DNA of 64,000 bases from Terrimonas ginsenosidimutans (GCF_022012415.1 NZ_JAKLTR010000004.1:62001-126000); one strand, 5' to 3'. Shown: positions 1 through 9,985, numbered from the stretch's first letter. Notes: a model not told the origin generated them from the sequence alone. Numbers and translations: made by a program.

Positions 1-21
1 CTTGAAGCCATCCAACGGGAA

Positions 22-699
22 ATGAATAATTCCATAAGAGAGAATCTTTCTACGTATCATAAAATGCTGATCCTTGATATGGATGACACCATATTAACAA
101 AAAGATTCATCAACGAATGTGCAGACGCATTTGGCTTCAGACAAAAGTTAGACGACCTGAGAGCTAATGAAAAAGATTCGATCATTCTTACAAAAAGGAT
201 CGGTCTGTTGTTAAAAAACCGGACCATGGATGAATTGCTCCATGTGATCAGCAGTATGCAAATGGCTGACAACATCAAGGAGATGGTTTTGTATTATAAA
301 CAACGTGGATACCTGGTTGGGATCATCAGCCACAGCTACACATTGATCACTAATTATGTGAAACAACAGATCGGCGCTGATTTCTCTATGGCACACCAGT
401 TGGAGTTCTTTGAAGGAAAAGCTACAGGAGAAGTGAGCCTTCCCTCTTATTTCTTTGGTTCACCGGAAAGCATTTGCGGGCATTCATTCTGCAAAACGAA
501 CGTAATGCAGCATGTTTGCGAGAAGTATAATGTAAAGATGAAAAACTGCATCGCAGTGGGTGACAGTAAAGATGATCGGTGTATTATTACTTATGCAGGA
601 AAAGGCGTGGCCTTCTGCACAACCGATGAGATGCTGGAAAAGATCGCAGATAAGAATATCCGGGAAAGAGATTTCCAGCCTTTGCTGGAAATGGCCTGA
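22..699 (+). CDS. HAD-superfamily phosphatase (phosphoserine-phosphatase-like), possibly C-terminal part of a longer protein
   Basis: This is a haloacid-dehalogenase-fold phosphohydrolase. Motif I is visible as LDMDDTIL near residue 18, with the nucleophile Asp, and the metal-binding motif as VGDSKDDR near residue 178. The size and the HSFCKTN stretch resemble the phosphoserine phosphatase-like HAD-IB group, but the substrate cannot be read from sequence. The frame stays open to the left edge of the window: the seven codons before the ATG have no stop. The gene may therefore start outside, and this could be the C-terminal domain of a larger protein. A universal stress protein follows 48 bases downstream on the same strand, so the two may be cotranscribed. 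Confidence 0.7.
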   Translation: MNNSIRENLSTYHKMLILDMDDTILTKRFINECADAFGFRQKLDDLRANEKDSIILTKRIGLLLKNRTMDELLHVISSMQMADNIKEMVLYYKQRGYLVGIISHSYTLITNYVKQQIGADFSMAHQLEFFEGKATGEVSLPSYFFGSPESICGHSFCKTNVMQHVCEKYNVKMKNCIAVGDSKDDRCIITYAGKGVAFCTTDEMLEKIADKNIRERDFQPLLEMA

Positions 700-747
700 T
701 AAAGCAATTTTGAAACCGTCTTGTATCACAACTAAAAACTAGCGCCT

Positions 748-1581
748 ATGCCAAACAAATTGTATAACATCCTTGTACCGGTTGATTTCACCGCAAGAAA
801 TAAGTGGGCGATTGCAAAAGCACTGGAACTGTCGAACACATTCAACTGTAACGTCCATCTCGTTTACACAAACGGTAGTACAAAAAATTCAACCAGCGCA
901 ACAAGAAGCCAGGAAACGATCCTTCGCAAACTGGAACAACTTAAATCTCTTTACAGCCAGCAGATCTGTGGAGAAGGCAAGCTGGAGATCAGCTTACTGA
1001 ACGGCAACCGGCAGAAAGAGCTTTCAAATTATATTGAACAGTATGAAATGGATATTGTGGTAGTCGGACTGTCTAAGTTCAACCTGCTCCACCGCATCGC
1101 TTCATCGATCTCTATCAGCAGAATGGCAAAAAAAATGCAGATCCCGGTTTTAGGCGTTCGCTCAAGCGGCCTTGTATGCCACTATAAAAAGATCGTTCTG
1201 CCTGTATCCGGGGAATTGCCGATGCGACAGATCAGGCTTGCAGCATTGCTGGGAAGAGCCTTCAAATCGACGGTATATTTCGTTTCCCTGCGAAAGCACG
1301 CAGAAGAACAGAAAGACAATGTGGTGGATATGGCACTGGAATTTGTGCAGAGCATTTCAACAATACCTGTTCAGTGTTTTCTTCTTGAGGGCCAGAACCT
1401 GGCGAAAAGTACGCTGGAGTTTTCCAAAAAGATCAATGCAGATCTGATCGTGGTAAATCCGGTCAAAGACCTTCGTTTGCCCGGCTTGTGGAACAGAATG
1501 ACGAATAAGTTGCTTTCATACGGATCGAAGATCCCGGTGATGACAGTAGCTGCTCCCTCCGGAAAACAACATTCTAAGTAA
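748..1581 (+). CDS. Universal stress protein with two tandem Usp domains
   Basis: At 277 residues this is twice the length of a single Usp domain. Each half starts with the typical strand: NILVPVDF near residue 7 and KIVLPVSG near residue 149. Each half also has an acidic-hydrophobic strand of the type DIVVVGLSK or DLIVVNPVK. The first half lacks a clear GxxGS nucleotide-binding loop, reading GLSKFNLLHRIASS instead, so ATP binding is doubtful. Tandem Usp proteins are common in Bacteroidota and are linked to stress adaptation; the molecular role here is unknown. The gene probably shares a transcript with the upstream HAD phosphatase and ends just before an inverted repeat facing a convergent gene. 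Confidence 0.88.
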   Translation: MPNKLYNILVPVDFTARNKWAIAKALELSNTFNCNVHLVYTNGSTKNSTSATRSQETILRKLEQLKSLYSQQICGEGKLEISLLNGNRQKELSNYIEQYEMDIVVVGLSKFNLLHRIASSISISRMAKKMQIPVLGVRSSGLVCHYKKIVLPVSGELPMRQIRLAALLGRAFKSTVYFVSLRKHAEEQKDNVVDMALEFVQSISTIPVQCFLLEGQNLAKSTLEFSKKINADLIVVNPVKDLRLPGLWNRMTNKLLSYGSKIPVMTVAAPSGKQHSK

Positions 1582-1585
1582 TTAA

Positions 1586-1695
1586 TGGCGTAGAAGTATC
1601 GCAAAGGACGCTAAGTAAACGCAAAGAGCGCAAAGAATAAAACCTTTCCGCTCTTTGCGTTTACTTAGCGTCCTTTGTGATACAGAACTACGCCA
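1586..1695. repeat. Intergenic inverted repeat, class B (9-mer arms)
   Basis: Two arms of about 50 bases pair almost perfectly around a short loop near 1638-1643. The outer ends read TGGCGTAG and CTACGCCA. Next comes GTATCGC on the left and GTGATAC on the right. The arm is then built of CGCAAAGRR-type units in a 9-11-9-9 register. It fills the gap between the convergent usp and alpha-2-macroglobulin genes, where it could act as a bidirectional terminator. It lacks a clean T-tract, and close relatives lie in tandem and divergent gaps. It is nearly identical to the element at 18248-18356, with one compensatory base-pair change. Confidence 0.9.
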
Positions 1696-1701
1696 GCCGG
1701 T

Positions 1702-4700
1702 CTATTGAACGATCCTGATCACACCAGCACCATTGTAAGAATGGTACTCCCCGTTATACATCGCGTCTGCACTCACCGGCCCCATTTTGTACTGACCAGG
1801 CGAAACCGCTCTTACCGCATAATAATATGTCTGTTTATTATTATAGGCGTCCACGAACAAATGCAACCTATCATCTCTCACATCGATCGACGTTGGCGTT
1901 GACGCATCCTTGATCCAGTCCATTCCCGGAATCTCTTTTGTTCTTGGATTCTCGATCTCAAACCCTGCAGGCAGCAGATCTGTGATCACGATATTCTCCA
2001 CGCTACCCGAATAGGTTTTCTCCAGGGTAATGCCAATAATCACGAGGTCATTCTGCCTGAACGTATTTCCGCTGACCGGCGTTCCGAAACGATCAAAGAA
2101 GCGCTTTCTCACTTTCAGGAAATTATCCTCTTCCACATAGTCGCCCGTTGCACTGATCCCTTCCGCTTCCCAGAAGAAGTAAAGATTGCCGGTGCCTTTT
2201 GTAACGACCTGCACATTCGTCCCTTTCAGCGCCGCTTTATCTCCCCGCCATTGGCCTCCCTCTACTTTCGCTACCGTTTTGCCGTCTACCTTTATTTCCG
2301 CCGTCACTGTCGAGCTATTTGCGCTACGCGCCAGTTTACCCAGCGCAAGGAAAGAGAATGCTCTTTCCTGCGTGCTTAACCAGGAACGGCTTTTCAGTTG
2401 CTGACCGACATGTTTTGCCATTACCGGGATCTGCTTGTTCCCCGGATCAACATCTACCAATGCGTTCAGCGCGATCGCTTCATCCCGGACAGCTGAATAA
2501 TAGCTGCCGCCGGTTTGTGTAACCGACTCTTCTCCTGCAAATGAACCGGGAAGAATTGCCGTGAATGATTTCTTATCCCCCGCAGCTGCGTAAGCCGCAG
2601 AAAGCAGGTAGCGGCTATCCAATGCCAGTACCGCAGGGTTCGATTTGTAATAGTTCATTGCCGGGATATTCGTTCTGCCTGCAAGTGCCAGCACATACAA
2701 GCCGTAGGCAACTTCCTTCGGCGCTATCTTCTTCTGCTGATCGCGGTTATAGTAATAAGTGATCAGTTCCCTGTTCTTCAACCGGTGATTGATATAGTTC
2801 AGCATTGTTTCGATCAGGCTGTTATCTACATCAAACCCTGCCTTTCTCGCTTCCAGGAGGAAGTGCGCGGAATAAATGGTAGACCACCAGTCTTCCTTAC
2901 CGCCACCGTCCCACAATGTTACGGCACCGGTGTACAACTGACGCATCTTGATCTTCCGGATAGCTTCCAGGATATTTGAATTCGCATTGGTTTTCTCTTT
3001 TGCATTCAACTGCATCAGGTCAACCATATCTCCATAGTACAATTGCGGGAATGCAGCAGAAACCGTTTGCTCGGTACATCCGTAAGGATACTGAACAAGG
3101 TATCGCAATTGTTCGCCCAGTTCGAGTACCGGAGAGCGGCTTACTACAAAATTGTAATTGCTGCTGCCGGGAATAAAGTCTCTCATACCCACATTGACGG
3201 TCTGGGAACTTCCGCCAGCGATGACACCACTGCCGGTACGCTTCTGCAGTGTTGATGCAGGGCGGATGCTGATCTCCGTCTCATCTTCGAACTTCTCTCC
3301 TGCTCCATTCGCCAGGATCTTGACTTTACCGATCCCTATCACAGGATCTGCAATGATCCGGAATGACGCACGACCTTCTGATTTTGCGGATACGGGAATA
3401 GACTCTGTTGCACTGCCTACGACTTTGAGCCCTCCTTCTACTTTTATAGTAGCAGACACATTGGTCGACTTATCTGTGGTATTGCTCAGTGTAACCGGCA
3501 CGTTCACGGTATCTCCGGGGCTCAGGAATCTGGGCAATGCGGTGCTTAATACGATAGGATCAGCAACAGTCATGGTATTCTCTCCTGACCCAAAACGCTG
3601 TCCTTTGTAAGACACAGCCATCAATCTGATCTCGCCGCTGAATTGCGGGATATCGATCTCGAATTCAGCATTACCGCTGCCATCCGTCTTTTTGATACCG
3701 CTCCAGTAGCTGACAACCTTGATACGCTTCGCAGGCATCGGGTTCACCCTTCGATCCATGCTTAACTCACCGTCACCACCTGTGCTGCTTGATCTTGCCC
3801 GCACTTCAGCAAACAGCAGCGGATACAGGTCGTACGCGCTTACCTGCAAGGCTTTTTGCTGATAGAAGTAATTATAGGGATCGGGGGTTTTAAAATCACT
3901 TACCTGCAGTACGCCGTTATCGACTGCTGAAAGCGTAACATAACTACCCGGTGCGCCTTTGACTTTGATCTTCTGATGTGTTTTTGAACGAACTGTTTTC
4001 TGCGCATCGATCGTTACCGGGATTTCACGGCTTTTCTCCTCCACACTTACATTCTGGAATCCGTGGGCTACCGTTAACGGGATATCCGACATTTCATGGG
4101 GTTTGATCAATGTTGCCGTAATGTATACGTTCGGCACGTGTTCACCGGTGAGCTTCAGGTCAAGACTTGCAGAACGATCATTCACGGTCACATACTGATG
4201 AGATATCAGGTGGTCTGTTTCCATCGTCACCAGCATCCTTCCGCTGAACGGCGTTTTGAAAAGCGCTTTGACTGTTTCGCCTGATTCATATGATTTCTTA
4301 TCAAGCGTGATATCAACATTCCCTTCATTATTCACTTCGAACGAGTTATTATCACCACCCCAGCTTCCGTAGCTATAGAAACTGCGGCTCACATAGCTGT
4401 TCGCGCCGGGGATATAAACCCGCAGTTCATAGTCACCCGGAGAACGCGGGACATAGCTGAACGAAGTATTGTTACCTACATTCAGCTGCACCTCCGTCAT
4501 CATCTTATCCTGCTTCTGCGATTCATAACGGAAATAGCTGCCGCTTTTGCTCAGGACAGTTCTGTATTCGTGCTTGATCACCTGGACCTTTGCGGTAGAA
4601 TTCACTACGCTTCCTTCTTTATTTACCGACACGAGGTCAAACTTCGCGGTTTGATTCAGCGGGAAATAATACATCCAGTCATATTTGATACCATAGAAGA

Positions 4701-7098
4701 CATCCTGCGTATACACGTCTGCAGACACCATCCTGCTTACTGGTCTGCCGGTCTCATCAAAAACGGTTGTGTAAAAATTCGTCTGCAATGCCCCCATGTG
4801 CTGGTAAGTATCTGGTACCTCATAGGTTTCCACAGCATTTCCTTCCGCATCCGTTTTGCCTTCCTTTACCTGCTTATCAAAGAATGTATTCTGATTGGCG
4901 AGGCTGAAATTATAATTGCTGAATTTTTCCGGTGAGAAGCTTTTTTGTTTTACCTGGATCTCCGTTTCATAGTTGCGGTTAGCTGCCGGCGGACCGAAGA
5001 AGTTCATGGCATTGATAGAAAGCTGTGATGACTGTCCGGGTTTTAATGCCGTTGCACTCAGCTTCGCATTCACGCGGATACGATCCGGCACGAACTCTTC
5101 AATGGAGAAATTTTTGGAAGCCAGCAGTACATCATTCGACGTGTAAACTTCGAGTGTATAACTGCCGGTTATAGCCGAAGTGGCGATATCCACATTTCCT
5201 TCCACAGCACCTTCATCATTCAGGTTCTTACGGAAGGTTTTGAGTTCTTTTCCATTTGGCATCAGGAACTTCATTTTCAGCGGGATTTCTCCCGGAGAAT
5301 GCCATTCCCTGTCACGGATGATCACGGAGAAATTCACCCGCTCCCCTGGTCTGTAAATATCCCTTTCGGCATAGACAAATGCGTCCAGGCCGGAAGAGTT
5401 GTTACGTTTACCACCAACTGCAAATCTTGATGTATTGACCCTGGTATTATTGAAAGGCAGATAGTTGAAGTCGTCGGCCGTTTTAGCGATGATCATTGCC
5501 GGCTTGAAACCACTGAACTCTTTTTTGGAGTAAGCGATCGAGGCCACGCCATCTGCGTCCGTTGCACCGGTACCGATCAGTTGGTTATTGGCTGCGTATA
5601 CACTAATGGTCACGCCATTTACAGGATCCGCTGTTTTGATGGAATTCGCAAATACGACGATCTTATCCTCCCCCTGTTTGGCGATCAGACCAATATCTGA
5701 CAAAGAGATAAAGCGGCTGTCTCTCACCCAGTAATCTGTTTCGGAGCGGATCACCACGTGGTATACGCCATTGAAATCCGGTAAGCGATCTTCAAACTGC
5801 GAAAAGTTCAATAATCGTCCGCCGCCACTTTTGGGCAGCGATCTTGTGTCGATCACTTTTTCATAGATCACATCACCGAGGGACGCACTCGTATAGCTAT
5901 CACCGCCATACTCTCCTTCGTAATCATCATAGCCGGGATTGCCGGATTCCTGCGGGTAATAGCCGTAGCGTTGCGCCATCAGCAGGTTGTTCTCATAGAT
6001 CTTGGAGATCACGATCTTCACCTTCTCAACGCTGGTGATACGGACTTCCATATTCTTTGCGCCTTTTTTAGAAAGATAAACGGCTTTATTGTTGGTAAAG
6101 GTGATCCCCGGCTCCAGTTCGCCAAAGGCGATACTTCCATTGTATTCTTCTTTTAACACACCACCGATCTTACCACGCAGACCTTTTGAAATGATCAGGG
6201 TATAGCTTTTATCCACGCTGAACTGGCTGCTGCGGATCGTAAACCCTGATTCATTCGTGCTTACACTGAATGAAACTTCCGGATCGATCTTAATATGCGA
6301 TTTCAGGTTCTCTTCACTCAACTGCTGGCTCGTTACCACATGAACAAAGCCATCTGTCCCGTCATGCTCTGTTTCGAGATTCTGCACTATAAGAGAATAC
6401 GGTGAGGGGATCGTTACTGCAGAAGACAAAGCTTCCGCCGTTGAATTCTTACCGCCTTCGGGCTTTAAGCCTTTTCCAATGGTTATTTTGGAAGAGTAGT
6501 CATTGTCGGAAGACTTCACTCCGTTCAGCCGGACAGAGATCTTCGAGTCTGGAGAAACGGTGAGCAAACTGAATTCCTGCTTCTTTCCGTCGACATCTAT
6601 TTGTAATAGCTCCTTGAGATCAGCGGGGTTGATCTTGTAGTTAAAGAACAGATCCAGCTGAGGTGATGCAGTAGTGCTTGATTCCCCGATCCAGATCACC
6701 TGTGAGCTTTCCAGCTGTAATGCCGGTGTATGAAATTTGATGTCATCGCCGCCACTTACTTTATCGTATTTGCTGAACCGTAGTACAGATGACTTGATCC
6801 TGGCGGTGTAATCCGTTGCCGGATTGAGCGGTTCGGCCGGAGAAAAGACCAGTTGGTCGGGTGTTTCCCAACGATACTTTCCCCTGATCGCCGGCTCAAA
6901 GGAGATATAATCAGTAGAATCCCAAACATTCAGCAGGGAATCGGCAACCATTCCCTGATCGAACCGGAACTGCAGATTCCCAAGTTGGGGAACTTCATCT
7001 TTTGCGTTGGTATAACTAAGAACGGCGGCATTACGGTTGCAGGCCGTCACGACAAAGGCAATCGAGGCAAAAACTGCCAGGAATCTTTTGAAATACAT
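1702..7098 (-). CDS. Bacterial alpha-2-macroglobulin family lipoprotein (YfhM-like)
   Basis: This 1798-residue protein has the layout of bacterial alpha-2-macroglobulins: an N-terminal lipoprotein signal (VVTAC, Cys20), a long series of MG beta-sandwich domains, and a thioester motif YPYGCTEQ with Cys1341. A helical thiol-ester domain follows with a WWSTIYSAHFLLEA-like segment, and the C-terminus is a receptor-binding-like domain. Such proteins are thought to trap proteases in the periplasm by covalent thioester capture. The thioester Cys and Gln are both present, so the trap should work. The divergent neighbour encodes PBP1C, the usual partner of this family, which suggests protection or repair of the cell wall after envelope damage. 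The lipobox fixes the start. Confidence 0.93.
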   Translation of the reverse strand: MYFKRFLAVFASIAFVVTACNRNAAVLSYTNAKDEVPQLGNLQFRFDQGMVADSLLNVWDSTDYISFEPAIRGKYRWETPDQLVFSPAEPLNPATDYTARIKSSVLRFSKYDKVSGGDDIKFHTPALQLESSQVIWIGESSTTASPQLDLFFNYKINPADLKELLQIDVDGKKQEFSLLTVSPDSKISVRLNGVKSSDNDYSSKITIGKGLKPEGGKNSTAEALSSAVTIPSPYSLIVQNLETEHDGTDGFVHVVTSQQLSEENLKSHIKIDPEVSFSVSTNESGFTIRSSQFSVDKSYTLIISKGLRGKIGGVLKEEYNGSIAFGELEPGITFTNNKAVYLSKKGAKNMEVRITSVEKVKIVISKIYENNLLMAQRYGYYPQESGNPGYDDYEGEYGGDSYTSASLGDVIYEKVIDTRSLPKSGGGRLLNFSQFEDRLPDFNGVYHVVIRSETDYWVRDSRFISLSDIGLIAKQGEDKIVVFANSIKTADPVNGVTISVYAANNQLIGTGATDADGVASIAYSKKEFSGFKPAMIIAKTADDFNYLPFNNTRVNTSRFAVGGKRNNSSGLDAFVYAERDIYRPGERVNFSVIIRDREWHSPGEIPLKMKFLMPNGKELKTFRKNLNDEGAVEGNVDIATSAITGSYTLEVYTSNDVLLASKNFSIEEFVPDRIRVNAKLSATALKPGQSSQLSINAMNFFGPPAANRNYETEIQVKQKSFSPEKFSNYNFSLANQNTFFDKQVKEGKTDAEGNAVETYEVPDTYQHMGALQTNFYTTVFDETGRPVSRMVSADVYTQDVFYGIKYDWMYYFPLNQTAKFDLVSVNKEGSVVNSTAKVQVIKHEYRTVLSKSGSYFRYESQKQDKMMTEVQLNVGNNTSFSYVPRSPGDYELRVYIPGANSYVSRSFYSYGSWGGDNNSFEVNNEGNVDITLDKKSYESGETVKALFKTPFSGRMLVTMETDHLISHQYVTVNDRSASLDLKLTGEHVPNVYITATLIKPHEMSDIPLTVAHGFQNVSVEEKSREIPVTIDAQKTVRSKTHQKIKVKGAPGSYVTLSAVDNGVLQVSDFKTPDPYNYFYQQKALQVSAYDLYPLLFAEVRARSSSTGGDGELSMDRRVNPMPAKRIKVVSYWSGIKKTDGSGNAEFEIDIPQFSGEIRLMAVSYKGQRFGSGENTMTVADPIVLSTALPRFLSPGDTVNVPVTLSNTTDKSTNVSATIKVEGGLKVVGSATESIPVSAKSEGRASFRIIADPVIGIGKVKILANGAGEKFEDETEISIRPASTLQKRTGSGVIAGGSSQTVNVGMRDFIPGSSNYNFVVSRSPVLELGEQLRYLVQYPYGCTEQTVSAAFPQLYYGDMVDLMQLNAKEKTNANSNILEAIRKIKMRQLYTGAVTLWDGGGKEDWWSTIYSAHFLLEARKAGFDVDNSLIETMLNYINHRLKNRELITYYYNRDQQKKIAPKEVAYGLYVLALAGRTNIPAMNYYKSNPAVLALDSRYLLSAAYAAAGDKKSFTAILPGSFAGEESVTQTGGSYYSAVRDEAIALNALVDVDPGNKQIPVMAKHVGQQLKSRSWLSTQERAFSFLALGKLARSANSSTVTAEIKVDGKTVAKVEGGQWRGDKAALKGTNVQVVTKGTGNLYFFWEAEGISATGDYVEEDNFLKVRKRFFDRFGTPVSGNTFRQNDLVIIGITLEKTYSGSVENIVITDLLPAGFEIENPRTKEIPGMDWIKDASTPTSIDVRDDRLHLFVDAYNNKQTYYYAVRAVSPGQYKMGPVSADAMYNGEYHSYNGAGVIRIVQ

Positions 7099-7112
7099 AA
7101 GGTTTGGTTAGG

Positions 7113-7131
7113 TTCTCTTTTATAAAGAGAA
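7113..7131. promoter_or_regulatory. Perfect dyad next to the alpha-2-macroglobulin start
   Basis: TTCTCTTT and AAAGAGAA form a perfect 8-bp inverted repeat with a 3-base centre, 15 bases upstream of the alpha-2-macroglobulin ATG. On the minus strand a TACCTTCT box (7128-7135) overlaps its outer edge and resembles the Bacteroidota -7 element. The dyad could be an operator or a 5' UTR hairpin. The function is inferred. Confidence 0.35.
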
Positions 7132-7350
7132 GGTAAATAAAATCATTGAAACGGGGACTCATACCTACCCCTTTTTCCATAAAGCGTATCACAAGGATAA
7201 TAAAAAGTGTAAAACTCAGGTTAAGGAGGAATGCTTTTGTCTGCCAGCATGCACGAACCTGCAATCATGTGAGAGGAATTTGAAGCAAGATAAGATGCCG
7301 GTAACGCGGAATCCTAATATTTGCGGATAAATATTTGTTAAGGGGGGTGT

Positions 7351-7481
7351 TCGTTGTCCGTTGACTGTTCACCGTTGACCGTTGTCCGTTGACCGTTGTC
7401 CGGAAAGACTGTTACCAAATGCTGTTTATGGATCGTTTTCTTGCGGGCAACGGACAACGGTTAACGGTCAACGGACAACGG
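7351..7481. repeat. Intergenic inverted repeat, class A (CCGTTGW heptads)
   Basis: The left arm (7351-7402) is seven consecutive variants of the heptamer CCGTTGT/CCGTTGA. The right arm (7448-7481) is the complementary array of CGGACAA/CGGTCAA units. The spacer of about 45 bases contains CGTTTTCTTGCGG and resembles the spacer of the element at 61997-62108. The element lies in the 451-base gap 7099-7549 between two divergent genes, so it cannot be an ordinary terminator. Apart from this repeat, the dyad at 7113-7131 and a weak TACCTTTA box at 7519-7526 before pbpC, nothing else is visible in the gap. Confidence 0.9.
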
Positions 7482-7549
7482 CTGCTGAATTTTATCTAAA
7501 CATTTTCATCCGTATTTCTACCTTTACGCCATCCGCCGCCAGGCAATAT

Positions 7550-9871
7550 ATGAAACGACGATTTTCCAGGCAATATATCATCCGGTTATTAAAGCGCATT
7601 GCGATCGTAATGGCTGGGTTGGTCATTTTGTTCTTTCTGCTTAACTGGATTTTTCCGCTTCCTGATAAGATCGATTATTCCTCTATTCTGACAGATGGCA
7701 AGGGGGAAGTTATCAATGCAAGCCTCACGAATGATGATAAGTGGCGAATGAAAACCGAGCTGGATGAGATCTCACCGCTTTTAAGGAAAACGATCATCGC
7801 AAAAGAAGATAAGCATTTCTACAGCCATCCGGGCATCAACGTGGTAGCGATCGGCCGGGCATTCTTCAAAAACCTGTTCCGCTGGAAAAGAACTTCCGGC
7901 GCCAGTACCATCACCATGCAGGTGGCACGTGCACTGGAACACAGAAAGCGCACGTTGCCGAATAAGATCGCGGAAATGTTCCGTGCATTGCAATTGGAAT
8001 GGAAGTATGATAAGGATGAGATCCTTCAAATGTACCTGAACCTCGTTCCGTATGGTGGGAATATCGAAGGGGTGAAAGCAGCGGCATTACTGTATTTCAA
8101 TAAAAATCCCGACCACCTTTCGCTGGCCGAGATCACCGCATTAAGCATTATTCCCAATCGCCCCTCAAGTCTCGTTATTGGCAGGCATAATGGCCGCATT
8201 GTGGAAGAACGTAACCGTTGGCTCCAGAAGTTTGCCGATGATGATGTTTTCACAGATAAGGAGATCAGCGACGCACTGGCAGAGCCATTGACGGCGACAA
8301 GGAACACTGTTCCGCATTATGCCCCGCATCTTTTTTACAAGTTATCACGCCAGCAAAAGGGCGCGATCGAGTCGCATATCGATCTTAATATGCAGCTGAA
8401 AACGGAGAAGATCGTCCTGGATTATGTCCGGTCCCAGCGACTCAGAAATATCCGCAATGCTGCTGTGGTGATCATTGATAACAGAACAAATCGCGTGGTC
8501 AGCTATGTAGGGTCTTCCGATTTTACCGATACATTGGATGACGGGCAGGTAAATGGCGCCGCAGCGATCAGGCAACCAGGCAGCACGCTCAAACCTTTAC
8601 TCTACGCATTGTGTTTTGATGAAGGGCTGCTAACACCCAAATCAGTGATGACTGATGTGCCTGTTAACTATGAAGGTTATGCCCCGGAGAATTATGACCA
8701 GAAGTTCAACGGCTACGTCAGTATCCAATATGCACTTGAACATTCGTTGAATATACCGGCAGTAAAAAGCCTGAGCCTTCTTGGCCAGGAAAAAATGATC
8801 GATCAACTGATCAAATGCCGTTTCAAACAGATCGAAAAAGACCGAAAGAAACTCGGGCTCTCCCTGATACTCGGAGGGTGCGGTACTACGCTTGAAGAAC
8901 TCACCGCTCTTTTTGCCGCTTTTGCCAATGAAGGAAAATTCAGCAGGCCATCTTTTACAAATGCGGACAGCGTTAAAAATACGGTGCAACTGATCAGCCC
9001 GGCTGCCAGCTACATGATCAATAATATTCTTTCCAAAGTAAACCGCCCCGACTTTCCGCTTAACTGGACTGCTACGGAACGCATGCCGAAGATCGCATGG
9101 AAGACCGGCACCAGCTATGGACGAAGAGATGGCTGGAGTATCGGCTATAATAAAAATTATACTGTGGGTATCTGGACCGGCAATTTCTCCGGTGCAGGTG
9201 TCCCTGATCTGAGCGGCGCGAATATAGCCACACCTTTGCTGTTCCGCATTTTCAATACCATAGATTATAACAATGATAAGGAATGGTTCTCTCCGCCTGC
9301 TGATCTGGAGCTTCGCCAGGTATGCAGTGAGACCGGCCTACCGCCGGGAGACCACTGTACAAGTATCACTTCAGACTATTTTATACCGCTGATCTCCAGC
9401 ACGCGAACTTGCAGCAACTGGCAGGAGATCATGACAAGTCCGGATGAAAAGATCGCTTATTGCAAAAGCTGCGCGCCTGCTACCGGTTATAAAAAGAAAT
9501 GGTACAAAATGATCGAACCTGAAATGCAATTATGGTTTGCAGAAAACAGGATCGCATTTCAAAGCATTCCCCCGCATAATCCGGATTGCGAACTGATCTT
9601 TAAAGGCAGTGCTCCGGTGATACAGTTCCCGGTGAACAAGATGGAGTATCTGATCAATAAGAAAAATCCGGAACCCTTGCAGCTCATTTGCAAGACAGCG
9701 CCGGATGTGAGCAAGGTATACTGGTATATCAACAATAAATTCTACAAGGCATCGCCTTCCGGCGAGAAACAATTCTTCCTTCCGGAAGAAGGACCGGTAA
9801 AGATCTCCTGTACGGATGACAAAGGGCGTAACAGGAATATTACGATCTATGTAAAATTCGTCAATCTGTGA
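7550..9871 (+). CDS. pbpC: Penicillin-binding protein 1C (glycosyltransferase/transpeptidase)
   Basis: This is a class A penicillin-binding protein of the PBP1C type that polymerises and cross-links peptidoglycan. One membrane anchor lies near residues 14-38. The glycosyltransferase (GT51) domain follows with Glu86 in AKEDKHFYSHPG. The transpeptidase domain has the SxxK motif GSTLKP (Ser345, Lys348), an SLN motif in HSLNIPAV and a KTGTSYG box. A C-terminal domain of the PBP1C type closes the protein, with a cysteine-rich stretch (VCSETGLPPGDHC). The reading frame is open further upstream to 7382, but that part lies inside the inverted repeat and has no homology. The ATG at 7550 before the basic N-terminus and membrane segment is the sensible start, giving 773 residues. 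It is divergent from the alpha-2-macroglobulin gene, its usual partner. Confidence 0.93.
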   Translation: MKRRFSRQYIIRLLKRIAIVMAGLVILFFLLNWIFPLPDKIDYSSILTDGKGEVINASLTNDDKWRMKTELDEISPLLRKTIIAKEDKHFYSHPGINVVAIGRAFFKNLFRWKRTSGASTITMQVARALEHRKRTLPNKIAEMFRALQLEWKYDKDEILQMYLNLVPYGGNIEGVKAAALLYFNKNPDHLSLAEITALSIIPNRPSSLVIGRHNGRIVEERNRWLQKFADDDVFTDKEISDALAEPLTATRNTVPHYAPHLFYKLSRQQKGAIESHIDLNMQLKTEKIVLDYVRSQRLRNIRNAAVVIIDNRTNRVVSYVGSSDFTDTLDDGQVNGAAAIRQPGSTLKPLLYALCFDEGLLTPKSVMTDVPVNYEGYAPENYDQKFNGYVSIQYALEHSLNIPAVKSLSLLGQEKMIDQLIKCRFKQIEKDRKKLGLSLILGGCGTTLEELTALFAAFANEGKFSRPSFTNADSVKNTVQLISPAASYMINNILSKVNRPDFPLNWTATERMPKIAWKTGTSYGRRDGWSIGYNKNYTVGIWTGNFSGAGVPDLSGANIATPLLFRIFNTIDYNNDKEWFSPPADLELRQVCSETGLPPGDHCTSITSDYFIPLISSTRTCSNWQEIMTSPDEKIAYCKSCAPATGYKKKWYKMIEPEMQLWFAENRIAFQSIPPHNPDCELIFKGSAPVIQFPVNKMEYLINKKNPEPLQLICKTAPDVSKVYWYINNKFYKASPSGEKQFFLPEEGPVKISCTDDKGRNRNITIYVKFVNL

Positions 9872-9877
9872 CCAACA

Positions 9878-9985
9878 GACTGGCGTATTGGTATCGCGAA
9901 GCGCGCAAAAGATCCGCGAAGCATGCCAAGAACACTCAGCGTTCTTGGCGGATCCTTCATGCTTCGCGATACTGATACGCCAGTC
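9878..9985. repeat. Intergenic inverted repeat, class B
   Basis: The ends GACTGGCGTAT and ATACGCCAGTC are perfectly complementary. Inside follow GTATCGCGAAG on the left and CTTCGCGATAC on the right, then CGCGAAG-type units, closing on CCAAGAAC/GTTCTTGG. It lies 6 bases after the pbpC stop codon and before a co-directional gene. It shares the outer GGCGTA...GTATCGC frame with the other class B elements. Confidence 0.88.

Noticed and set aside
1586-1695. Class B element as a simple rho-independent terminator
   Set aside because: The stem is far longer than usual, no T-tract follows, and sister elements lie in divergent gaps where no transcript ends.
3158-3610. Plus-strand open frame of 150 codons inside the alpha-2-macroglobulin gene
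   Set aside because: Antisense shadow; the minus strand encodes a continuous family match here.
7351-7481. Regular short units that might suggest a CRISPR array or telomere-like repeat
   Set aside because: Units are 7 bases without spacers, and the array turns into its own complement. No cas genes are present, and the same layout with other unit lengths occurs in other gaps.
7382-7549. N-terminal extension of pbpC from 7382
   Set aside because: It would translate the inverted repeat and a low-complexity stretch. The membrane anchor and family start begin at 7550.
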